Assembly (NCBI GenBank): GCA_036346395.1
Contig: CM070599.1
Span: 24,791,232-24,855,231, forward strand
Source: Hsuehochloa calcarea
Lineage: Eukaryota; Streptophyta; Magnoliopsida; Poales; Poaceae
DNA: 64,000 bases
Direction of reading: 5' to 3'
Part shown: piece after piece, positions 37,601 through 49,139 of the stretch
How the letters are laid out: every line of letters begins with the position of its first letter
Position numbering within the stretch: the first letter of the stretch is position 1
The notes under the pieces: generated by a model
The model's input: only the letters and a program-made list of their open reading frames with translations
The model's database searches: none
What the model was told of the DNA's origin: nothing
Made by a program: the position numbers and the translations under genes

Positions 37601-38800
37601 TATCCAAATACTTTAGGGAAAAAAGCTTGGTGGCCAATACTATATACTATTGCATGCATCACCTTTTCGCGACTTGTTGAGTACCGTTGTACTCAATCTT
37701 GCTTCATTGTAGTTTTTCAGATTCTATGATATATGCTAACTTTGATGAGATAGAGGTTGGTATTTATGTTAATGTGGGACTTTATGATGATGATGATGAT
37801 GATGTTGCTATGGAGGGTTATGATTACTGGGAGGCCGGCGGCCAAGACTTCGAGTAGAAGACAATCAGGAGGAAGGCTTAGAAGACTTTTATAATAAATA
37901 GGCGAACGGTGTAGTACCACTGTAGCCATACTTAAGGAGGCACTATATGTACCATATGAATAAGACACTATGTACTAAACGGTGAATGTTTCTACTTGTT
38001 CATGTTGTTTGTTTCCTAAGCTGATCCTATCACAACTCTACTATGTGACGATCTCCATTATGTCAACCTAGTCAAACATAACGGGGCGTTATGGAGAGCA
38101 TATATGGTCATATTTTCTCCTTGTGTTGGACCGGAACGACGACTAGAGAGGGGATGAATAGGAGCATGATCTCTTTTTCACCTTGATCAGATTCAACACG
38201 TTTTTCACTCCAATAGCTATGAGAGTTATGAAGATCAATGTACAAGCATAGCGGAAGACTTGTATTGACTCCAATCGAAGCCCCAAAGTAAAACCACAAA
38301 AACTCAATTCACAATGAGTTGGGCAGTCGGACCTCTCCAAGGGCGGTTTGACCTCTCATAGGGGGCGGTCTGACCTACAACACGATGAACAGTAAAACCA
38401 TCTCAAAAATAAAATTGTAAATAGGTCTAACTTTTGATCCACAACTCCAAACTTCACGAAACTTGGAACACACCTTCTCTAGGATGTCAGGAACCTATTC
38501 CAATTAAGGATTGTGAAGATCTTTGCCAAAGTTCTGACCTTTTTCCGTTTGAGTGAAGGTTGCTCCAAAACCGAGTCAAAACCAAAATATGATCCAAAAA
38601 CTTGCTCGTGTGTTAAAGATGATCAAGATAATCCTAGATGTATTACCACATGTCACAGCAAGCAAGATCCAGGCTAGAAACCAAAGAAAAACCGAAGGAT
38701 CCAAAAAGCTCCAAAATCACAAAATAGAGAGCAAGAACAAGAAGAAGATCATCTTGATGAATCTTGCTTGGATGATTTGAGATAGATGTTGATTTACAAC
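34658..38800 (+). repeat. 2.07-kb tandem duplication
   Basis: Sequence from GCCTAAGACACG at 34658 to about 36727 is repeated from 36728 to about 38800. The offset drifts from 2070 to 2075 because of small indels. Several dozen differences are seen by eye, clustered around 35190-35230 versus 37260-37300 and near 35757 versus 37830. Each unit holds about 1.39 kb of gypsy-LTR-like sequence plus the first 677 bp of the TGTTGGACCG-family LTR (36051 and 38124). Only the second unit continues into the complete LTR. The duplication therefore came after that LTR inserted. A (GAT)n run near 35713 and 37785 is in both copies. Confidence 0.93.
36051..36727 (-). mobile_element. Partial duplicate of solo LTR copy D
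   Basis: It starts TGTTGGACCG after CCTTG, exactly as the complete copy at 38124, but is cut at the tandem-duplication join near 36727. It is not an independent insertion: the same 5-bp flank and upstream 1.4 kb are shared. Confidence 0.88.
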
Positions 38801-41714
38801 CACTCCATCATGGAGGACAAATACTCAACACTTGAGCACATAATTAATCTAACTCTCTAGAACCCTAACCTCTCCACTACCTCTCCCTAAACACAAACTA
38901 GGGTTTCTTCAAATATAAGGGTTGGGAGGTGCACAACCAGCACCCTCTCCTATTTATAGTGGAGGCTAATTTCTAGAAGGATATTCCTAATGGGCACCCG
39001 TTAAGCCCACACACAAACGGGTTTAACTCACGTACGCATTTCAAAGCGTCGTCTTCATCTTCTCTTGACCTAAACCACTGCTCCTTGCGCCGTCTTGCGC
39101 CGCGGTTTAGCCAAAAGACATCAAGGCGGTATTTTGGTGAAGTTACCAAAATACCCCTTCTCGATCCTTCTTCAAAGACCGAGTCCAAACTTCATGAAGC
39201 AATCCCATGCTTCGCCACGTGTAGGTTGATCAACGGCTCTCTTCATATCGGCAAATCTCTCCTATCCGCTCCCACCGAAACCACCATAGCACTTGCACCG
39301 ACCCCCGCGTCGTTTGATGCAACTCGTCGCTCTGAACTTCTCGTTTGGTCATCGTTATCCATTTTGCGTCATGCTTGAGTTCATCGACTTCACCCAGCAT
39401 CCTCGATCGTTCCGAACCTCAGCTCTCCAAGCCTAGTCCCGATCATTCTGAGAGACCATGTGAGAGGTCCTCCACTCTGAGTGATGAGTATTTGACAAGT
39501 GTGTTGATTAGATTGAGAATTGAGGTTTTCGGTTTGGGTGCTGGTCATGTCAGAAAATCGAACTACCATGTATGGAGCGGAACTTCCGATTAATCGGAAC
39601 TACCGATGTTGGAAAGAGGAACTTCCGATTTATCTGGGTTTTGGTTTCGGCTGAAGAGAATCGGAACTTCCGCACATGGGGTAGCGGAGTGTCCGATAAT
39701 ACTGGTATTGAGATTCCTCTGAGACGAAAATCGGAATAGAATTTTTGACGCGTGATGATGTTAGAAGATCGGAAGTTCCGCAGCGGTAAGCACGAACTTC
39801 CGATAATTTCGACAAGTGCGGATATTTCGACATCGGAACTTCCGCTGTGGTAAGTGCGGAACTTCCGATTGTGTCCAGAACTGTGCAGAGAAGGTTAAAT
39901 TGTGATTTTGATTTTGTATGAGTTTGAGTCTTATACAAATATTGATGCTATGTTATTGTGCAATGCTATGTGATGTGTTTTTGTCTGTGTTGACTGCAGG
40001 ACATCAAGATGGAGTCGTGGCGAGACACGTGGACCTGACTAGCGCAGGAGGCGTTGAGGTCGAACGGCCGGGATGTGTCAAGACGGCGTGAATCTTGAAG
40101 CGATTATAGTCGTGCACAACAAGGTGTACGGAGGCTTCGGAAGGTGCGCAAGGGCGAAGGGTCTTTTCGCAAGCGGCAAAAGTGGAGGCGGTTCCGTCGG
40201 GTGTAGCGGGCTTAATGGGTTGGAGGCCCATTAGCCAAGGCTATAAATAGGGAGAACCCCGAGTTAGGGTTAGACTTTTGGAGAAAGAAAATTAGGGTTA
40301 GCCTTAGCAAAAGGTTTGTTTTGCTTTGAGAGTTTGTTGAGAGAGAATGAATCAAAATCTTGTAATCATTCCTCCGTGTTTCCTTGTAATCTTTTGATTT
40401 CTATCAATGAATCTCCGAGGTTTTGATTACTTGCCTATGCCTTTCTATTCTCTTTCGCTCATGTTGAATATTTAGGTTTTGATGTATCTTTTGATTCGTC
40501 GTATGAAATAGCATGAAACTTGATATCTAGAGTCGCTTTGTTATTGCTAATGGATTCCCAAAGTCTCATGAACTAAGAATCGAGAATCGTGTCTATTTTG
40601 GGTTTTGGTCTTTCTTGCCCTTCTTCAAGAAATCCATATTTAGCTTGATTATTGGATCTTTGTTTGCGATTCTTCTTTATAAGGTCAAGATGGTGTTTAG
40701 GATGATGTCATGTGAACCTTGACTCGAGAAGAGCACTCAAGATTTTGCATTTTGGATTTTTGGGAAAACCCGAGCGCTTCGTTTCTTCCGGACAATCGGA
40801 ACTTCCGATTGTCCATGGCGAATTCTATCGCAGCGGAACTTCCAGATCGAACCCCGAACTTCCGAGTGCGGAACTACCGCCGTAGAATCGAACTTCCGAT
40901 TTCTGACGCATCACCAAGTTTCGCTGCTTCTCGATTTTGCTTCACTCTTCTTGAGTTATCCAGAGGACTTTGTAGGTCTTATTTAATTACAAAGAAAGGG
41001 AGCTCCTAATTTTAAAGCAACATTCACCCCCTCTCGCTATTTCGGTCCTTCACATTCTCGCCGTTGACCGCCATTGACCTCCAAGCCACATGCACAACAA
41101 TAAACCAAGAAATCGATTCCGGGAGCAAGTTGTTCGCAACTTGACCTACGTTAGTCAAAACATGCATCATGCAACACATATGCACTGAAACCCGTGAACT
41201 TGACCTAACCAACAAACATCGTCGCCAAGATGGCCGGCGAACAAGTCAAAATCGATCAAACCGCCACCTGGCCGGTCAAACCGCCCAGCAAGGAACTTAG
41301 CCAAAATTCCTCCCTGAAAATCCGAAGCCTCTCTGAAAATCTTAAACGAATAGAACTTTTGACTCGAAGCTCCAAAAATTATGAGACCAAGTGTAGGAGA
41401 ATCTCCTCTCTTGTCTACACCCTCTATTTTTGGACCAGCTCTAAATTCAAAGACACTTACTGGCCGGTCCGATCGCCGCCCATGGCCGGTCTGACTGCCA
41501 GCCTCTAGGCCCAAAGCCTGGTTGGTCTGACCGCCAGTGGTGGCTGGTCTGATCGCCACACAGGCTAGTCAGATCGCCGCCCTGGCCGGTCTGATCGCCA
41601 GTGACCTGACATCACCTGAACTTTGCCGAAAATATATGATTCGACAAACCTTCAACGCCATTGCCAATGGTAATATCATTCTAAGATCATGAAAATATCC
41701 CCATGATATCCACA
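38124..41714 (-). mobile_element. Solo LTR, TGTTGGACCG family, copy D, interrupted
   Basis: It starts TGTTGGACCG and ends ATATCCACA, with exact duplication CCTTG at 38119-38123 and 41715-41719. Removing the 1604-bp insertion at 39449-41052 and its duplicated CATTC leaves about 1982 bp, matching copies B and E. A minus-strand TATA box (CTATAAATA) lies at about 38951-38959. GGTCnGACC-type inverted repeats cluster at 38335-38375 and 41455-41600. Confidence 0.9.
39449..41052 (+). mobile_element. Solo LTR of a second family (1604 bp), nested
   Basis: It starts TGAGAGACC and ends GGTCCTTCA, a 9-bp imperfect inverted pair with TG...CA. It is flanked by exact CATTC duplications (39444-39448 and 41053-41057). 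It splits the second sequence of LTR copy D at GATCATTC. A plus-strand TATA box (GGCTATAAATAGGG) near 40240 gives the orientation. Variants of CGGAACTTCCG recur eight or so times at 39565-39880 and about six times at 40795-40900. The longest frames encode nothing recognisable. The element family is not identified. Confidence 0.85.
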
Positions 41715-41719
41715 CCTTG

Positions 41720-43935
41720 AACCTTTGGTTGCAGCTGAGAAAGAAAACTCTAATGCTATCAACCTTGTAAGAATCAAGGGGCTGACTAGAGGAAGACAAA
41801 AGGTGTTTTTTTTAATCGTATTCCTTGGTCTCTCCATGAAGAGAGAGGAGGTAAACCGTTATTAACCTAAAATTAAAATTATAGTGGAAAATCATTAGCT
41901 ACCATAGATACATACTTGTAAGCTGATTTCTACAACTAAGGATTCCACACCTTAATGAAGACTATCTTCCAAATTTATTTCTTTTATATATGGACCCTCT
42001 AGTGCAACTTTTTTCAACAAAAAAAACTCGGGTTATTTGTCGCATAACAAATTTTATCGCCTTCTATTTCGATGATTCGACCCAAGGAGCAAACCTGCGA
42101 CATAGTTTGATCCCACAATTTAAGTTTTTTGTTTGGTAACAGCACTATGCACATCCCATTCAAATTAATTAGATTCGGTTATATTCACATTTTTCCAAGA
42201 TTACCAACTCCAAATCCAAATGACGTATTGAAAACATCCTAAGAAGGAAGGACATTTGGACCCTCCTTGGAGGTGACACAAAAATGCCAATAAGGCCACT
42301 CAAAACCAAGGCTGCCTTGAAACTTCGTGAGCACACAAGCTTAATTATATTTTTCTAGCTCCCGGATTACTTTGGTGGAATGTGATAACATAAAATACTC
42401 CTCGTCGTGAGGTACAAAGAATCCTCAAATCTTTTTTATTCGGCAAACGAAGGGATCCGGCATGACATGGGTTCTCTCAGGTGACTAGTGCTTAATTAAG
42501 TTAGCTCGGGAGCATCAAATCCGGAGAGAGAGAGAAAAAAAAACCTATACTGGTTGTTTGTACGGGGAGGATTTGCAAACTTTAGAACGCCAAACTCAGC
42601 TCGTGTCAGGAGAAACACAAAATAATTGGAAAATTTTGCTACGAGTAAATGGAATAAATTTTTGTAGGACCCGTTAGTAGCTAAATGCGCTTAATCGGAA
42701 TCACTATAGGAGTAATTTCTCTTTTGAAAGAATAAATAAAATACTAAAATACACTAGTTGGATAAAGAAAAGGGTGGAAATTGAGCGAAAACATGAGCAA
42801 ATAAAATCACAAGAAAACTAAACAGAGATACAATCAGATTTTGTATCGATGATTGCGATGACTATTTATATAAGACAATCAAGTACTAGCGAATTGCGAT
42901 TGAAGTTGACCTAAAAGACTGCAAAAAAAAATCCAGAAATTGTTACGGGGAATCTAGTTCATGCCCGAAACGGAAACCCGTAGGATGCAGCAGACTAGCA
43001 GCGTTGGTTTTGTTTACATATACTTTTTTCAGAGTTCAGATCTGGAATTAAAAAAGAGTGAGGGCCATGTCCATGTGTTTCCTTGTTGAAATAATGGGCC
43101 CAATTTAGCCCAAATATGAAGTCACACTTCAGGCCCATTTGGTGATTTTGCTCCAACTGTAGGCGCCCATCAGCCCATGCATGCATCACTTGAACGGATT
43201 TCGGCCTTGAGTAAAAAGGACAACCAAACCATTTTAATGGAATGGAATGTGGGTAAATTTTGACAAGGCTCTGCATATTTTTACCGGTTTTTTACTCTCT
43301 GTTTCATTTGTCTTTTATTATGTTTCCTAGTAATATAATCTATGTGTTTCTTACAGTGTTACAACATGCTTACAGCTAAGCCGATTAAAGCGTGTACTAC
43401 TATAAAAAAGGATTTGGTGGCGATGATAAATCTATCGTCTATCTCTCTACCTCATTTATAGATAGATATGGGTATGCATGTATATTACTATAAAGATTTT
43501 CTGTTGATAATTAGATCATATGCACATTTGATTTATAACAAGAGTAAGATTCCTTGTGGCTTGTTGATCGGATCTGAATTTTGTATGCAACTTTTAGATA
43601 TAAAGATAATTATTTTATGTATATTAGTTTTTCGAGTTTAGAATATATATCTGAAATTCACCGTAACAAACGGACACTCGCTAGTAGTTAACAAAGTAAA
43701 GTCTCCGTATGACGTCACCGCGAGACATTTGGTTTTAGCCGGCATTTAGATTTTCGTTGCTGGTGTGGGTATACAGAGGTATGATGTGACACGGCAAAGG
43801 TCACAGTCTTCGATGGCACAACTAGCCTTTCGGTGTGCGCCACTGTGTCATCAAACTCTCGTCTCTCCTCTGTAACCTCTTCTTAGTCAGTATTGTAGTC
43901 AAAGAAGCACGTGTTGTACCTAGTTGCAGTATGTC
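41720..43935. other. Intergenic, nothing recognised
   Basis: Ordinary AT-rich sequence with short frames only. No exon chain, RNA gene or terminal repeat was found. Confidence 0.5.
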
Positions 43936-45910
43936 GGATTTGAATTTTACAAATTCAAATTCTCTATGTAAACTCTATGATATTCACTGGATCAGTAGAT
44001 AGCACTCACAGATATATTGTTGAATCATTTCATACATGTCGTAAAACCATACCATTCATTAATTTAGCACATCAGAGTTTACATAGACCGCATCGATCAA
44101 GTTTTACAATAAAGGCCAAACAGACCAAACCGATTATATTACAACAGTAGCGGAAGCAACAACGGAAGCAAAGGGGGAACACATCTCTCCACAGGCAAGC
44201 GACTAGAAAAACCCGTGTGCGTCTGATATTAATCAAGGACTTGGATAATATTGGATGCACGCAGGCACCAACGAGTCGGCTGGACTGAGGTAAGACCTAG
44301 ACTAAAATAACTAAAATACTCCTCATTATCTCCTGGGCCTCCAACTTCTGGATCCTCGTAATAGTCGTAATGTCCATAATTTCCTACTTCTGAGAGTTTT
44401 GGGGGGAAAAGAGCGAGAATAAGCACAACTTCCATGTTCGCAGCCAACACACAAGATACAATAATATACATGCATTGCTTATCAAGGATGGCTCGGGTTC
44501 TTTTATTTGCCAAAGCAACATTTTCAATTATCATAATTACAAATTTTCTATCACTTAGCATTTTTACTAGATTGCATTATATTAAATAGAGTAATTGTGC
44601 AATACTTAATAACAACAGAGGTTACCTCCACCTTTTGCTTATTTTGATTGGAGCTACCTCCATTTATTAACACCACTAAGTTCGAAAACCCAGGAAAAAT
44701 CCAATCTCAGAGCTAGGTGAGCCTAACCTGATTTTCATACCACCCACAAAGGATTTTTAAATATAACTAACTCTAGCAAAGTTCTCATATTCACCTTTGA
44801 CCGTAGGCACGACTGTTTAAATAGTTTAGACTCTGCAGAGGTTATACACTGTACCCACAAAAGATAATCATATTCGTTACCCCCACATTATTCTATAGTC
44901 ATGCAGTTGAGTGATCATCACAGTAACCTTTCAAAAATATCTCTCATCTTCTGTCATCTCACCCATATGGGCTGCCCCCATTTGCGGTGGGTTCCATAAG
45001 TTGTACAAGATGTTTACCACCATGACTAGCGTAGCTGGCAACTTCTGTTGGGTAACGCGACAATGCTACGATAGCATAAATTTTTTTACCGCGTAACCAA
45101 GGAACCACCGCTAGTGATAGATCACGAGATTACCGCTAGACGCGCTGACTCGTAGCGGAAGTAGAGTCGTTGTAGCGAGTTGACGCAGTCGTAGTCGTAC
45201 TCACGACGCGTCTCCTCCTTTGAGTGGTAGTACTCGTCGCGCGCCTGCTTCTCCGAGTGGTCGTAATCGCCGCGTGACTTCTCCTCCGACTCCGGTGAAC
45301 GTCATGAGTTGCGGATCGTTCTAGTGTTGATGCTTCGCAACAACACCTCCGGGGTATCCACACGTACAGGGAAGGATCACCACGCACTGGAGTGATAGCA
45401 CCGTAGCGTGGTTGAGAAGACGTGGCTATTAGGGTTTCGGGAGTTCTTTCAAAGATCATCCTCTCGTCCTCTTACCCAATGCCACCGCTCCTCTTTATAT
45501 AAGCATCCATGATGGGTCTCGACCTTGAGGCCCATTAGGAACTCGAGGCCTATACGAATTTGGATCATCATCCAAATACGGATACTTGCCCTTTAGGTGT
45601 GCGACCCCACAGGTTCATGTGTAATCGGTTATGACTCAGAAACTCTTTTCCGACTACCAGTCGTCAGCGGTGCCTAGCAGCACATAACGATTTCCAAATG
45701 CACATTGAATAAATCGGACAAACCTTGATGTAATATGATCTATGATCAGGTCCTCATCACTTACGATCAGTTCGTATCTCCATGCGACCAGATCGTTTTT
45801 GGTCCCGACCAGTTCGTAACTCTTTACGACCAGGTCCTTACCATTCTGTGATTACGCTTGACCAGTCTACGACCAGCACATATCTCCATACGACTAGTCT
45901 GTAACTGATC

Positions 45911-47905
45911 TGTTGGACCGAAAAGGCGACTAGAGGGGGGTGAATAGGAGTATACTCACTTTTTCAACCAAGATTAGATTCAATACAAATTTCACTCCAA
46001 TAGCTATGGAAGCTATAGAGATCAATATACCAGTACAGTGGAAGACTAGTATTGAATCCAATATAAACCCCAAAGCAAAACAACCAAAATCAACACGGGC
46101 TAAAATTCTAAGTGTTGGGCGGTCTGACCTCTGTGTTAATGGTGGTCAGACCGGTCAACTTGGGCGGTCGGACCGGTCACCTTGGGTGGTCTGACCTCCA
46201 GTCTGATGAACAGTAAAAATAGCCCGAAAAACGAAGTTGCAAATAGATAAATCTTTTGATCTACCACTCCGAACTTGATGAAACTTGGAACATACCTTCT
46301 CTAGGATGTCAGAAACCTATTACAATTGAAGATCGTGAAGATCCTTGGAAAAGTTATGACTTTTTTCCGTTTGAGAAGAGGATGGTTCAAAACCGAGTTA
46401 AAACGAAAACTAGATCCAAAAACTTGCTCGTGGGTGATTGATGATCAAGATGAACCTAGATGTGTTCCCACATGTCACAGCAAGCTAGATCACATGAAGA
46501 AATCAATAAAAAACTCACGAATCAAAGAAAGACTCAAAATCACCAAATAGAGAGAAGAAAGGCAAAGAGACACGTCTTTGAGCAAACTTTCTTTGGATTG
46601 ATTTGATAGGGTTTGGATTTACAGCCACTCTATCAATGGAGGACAAAGCTCACTCCAAGAGCACGAAATTAAATCAAAACTCTCTAGAACCCTAACCTCC
46701 ACTAATCCTCTCCATAAGCCAAACTAGGGTTTCAACAATAATAAAATGGTTGAAGGAGGTGCAGCCACCTTCCTCCTCTATTTATAATGGAGGCTTAGAC
46801 CTTTTAGAAGATTAACTTAAATGGGCTCCCGTTAAGGCCCAACACAAACGGGTCACACACGCACACATTTTAAAGCGCCGTCTTCAACACCTCTTGACCT
46901 AAACCGCTTCTCTTTGCGTCGTCTTGCGTCGCGGGTTGGCAAAAGGTCACAAAGGTGGTATTTGGTAAGATTATCAAAATACCCCTTCTCGGTCCTTCTC
47001 CAAGACCGAGTCCATCTGCTGGCACTTCGCCGCCTCCGCCACGTGTAGGTTGATCAACGTCTCTCTCCATGTCGGCAAGTCTCTCCCATCCGGCTCCCAC
47101 CGAAACCACCATGGCACTTGCACCGACTCCGCGCCGCTTGATCAAACCACGCCGACCGAATCGTCTGCTCGGTCATCCTTGTCTATTCTCGCACTACGCT
47201 TGAGTTCATTGACCTCACCCGGTATCTTCGATCGTTCTGAACCTCAGCTCTCCAAGCCTAGTCCCGATCATCCTCGTCATTGACCGTCGTTGACCACCAA
47301 GCAACCTACACAGCAATAGACAAGCAAATCGAATCCGGGAACAAGTTCTTCACAACTTGACTTATGTTAGTCAAAACATGCATCATACAATACATATGCC
47401 CTGAAACTCATGACTTTGACCTAACCAACGAACAACGCCGCCACGAAGACCGACGTTCAAGTGACAATCGGTCCGACCGACCCTCGTGGCGGTCCGATCA
47501 CAAATTTTTGCTTGGCCGGACCGCCAGCTATAGGCCGGTCCGACCGCCCAAAAGGACTTAGCCGATTTTCAACCCCGAAAATCCAAAACCTACTGGAAAA
47601 TTTAAACCAATAGAACTTTTGACTGGAGACTCTAAAAATTATGGGACCAAGTGCAATATAATCCCTTTCTTGCCTACACCCTCTAAGCTCATTTTGACAC
47701 ATTTGGTCACTGCCGGTCCGATCGCCGCTCATGGTCGGTCCGACCGATTTGGGATCGGTCGATCGCCATGCTATGGCCGGTCAGACCGCCTCTCACCTGA
47801 CTGTTCTGAAACTTTGTCGAAAACACGTGAAACAACAAACCGTTAACGCCATTGCCAATTGTCACATCATCCTAAGATCTGGAGCATATCCCCATGATAT
47901 CCACA
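45911..47905 (-). mobile_element. Solo LTR, TGTTGGACCG family, copy B (1995 bp)
   Basis: It starts TGTTGGACCG and ends ATATCCACA, with exact TGATC duplications at 45906-45910 and 47906-47910 inside the BARE-like LTR. A minus-strand TATA box lies near 46779. Inverted-repeat motifs of the GGTCnGACC type cluster at 46120-46200 and 47465-47790. Confidence 0.92.
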
Positions 47906-48511
47906 TGATCAAACTAAGCGACCTACTCATGCATTGTCCCTTTGGCTCACGATGTCTGGTTGAACTCCAGGTGAGATGTTGTGTCATCCATGGACTGTTC
48001 AATACTTTCTCGATCGAGTGTCGGATAACTTCATGTGGTCGACACTTCGACCACTAGTGGCATGGCCATGCACTTTCTTTATCCGATCACCACGAGGGGC
48101 CCAGAGACATCTCTCCTGTTATGTTAGGAGGGGTAAATCCCATCTCGACCAGTCACATCCCTCCGCATGTTTCATAGCATACCCGAAAACTATCTTTATA
48201 ACTACCAAGTTACGGAGTAGCGTTTAGCAACCCCTAAGAGTGCTATTACACATGTAGGGAACCATGGTGATCTCAGGTCTAAGGATTATACATCATCATT
48301 ACTTGGGACCAACTAATAACACAAAGATTCATAACAATTTCAATAGTGTCTCAATGATGGGTCTATCCAACCCCATGTTCTCTAACATGTGTTCACATTA
48401 TTGATTCGATATCTCCATATCCATGACCAGTGGAACAAGGTCATCAATCAATACATGTGCTAGTCATAGAGTCACTGGTGTTCCGACTAGTGACCTCCGA
48501 CCAGGGATATA

Positions 48512-49132
48512 TGATGAATCACGGCGGCCCGATCTTCCGATAGGTTCGATTTGGTTCGTCGTGAGGACGTTGACGCTTTGAGGCTTCCGACCAACAGATC
48601 GTCACCTCGCAATTCGCTACACCCGCACGCTTCGCGTTATCGACCACGCTTGCACGCGATCGACCTTACCACGAAGGTTATTGTTCCGCAAGCAATCGAA
48701 GCAACTCACAAGAACAAGGTAGATGCAATCAATTGTATTATGGATATGGATGAAGTTTACAAGTGGGGTTCCTCAAACCGATAATCGCGAAACCGCAATT
48801 GGCGAAATAATCTAAGAAAACCCGCCTCTAAACTATGGCAACATCAGATTTTTATAGGGGAACGTGAGGAGGTCGACCTAGGGTTGTGCCGCCGTGGATG
48901 AAGCGTATACAACCGGACTCCGACCTCGCTACGCTTACAAAGTCTTATTAGTTTCCAAAACGTGACGTAGCACCTTGTGTTGCGTATTTACGGTCGAAGA
49001 TCCGGTCGTAGGACCGGTCCTAGGGTGGTCTTGAGGAGTCCATGCTATCTTTGGTCGTAGATTGTGTCCAACGAGTATCGTGCTCGCTTCGGGTCGTAGA
49101 TTGCTCCAATCGAATCAACTAGTCGTAGGTCT
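48512..49132 (-). repeat. Truncated 3-prime LTR of the CRM-like element
   Basis: It matches 54407 to about 55038 of the other LTR in the same order. It ends where integrase sequence joins at an EDLRLVDSI reading, so its first part (on the minus strand) is missing. A few substitutions and small indels separate the two copies. Confidence 0.85.
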
Positions 49133-49139
49133 TCGAGAG

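Noticed and set aside
42995..43276. A 93-codon minus-strand frame
   Set aside because: No domain, no neighbouring exons and ordinary base composition.
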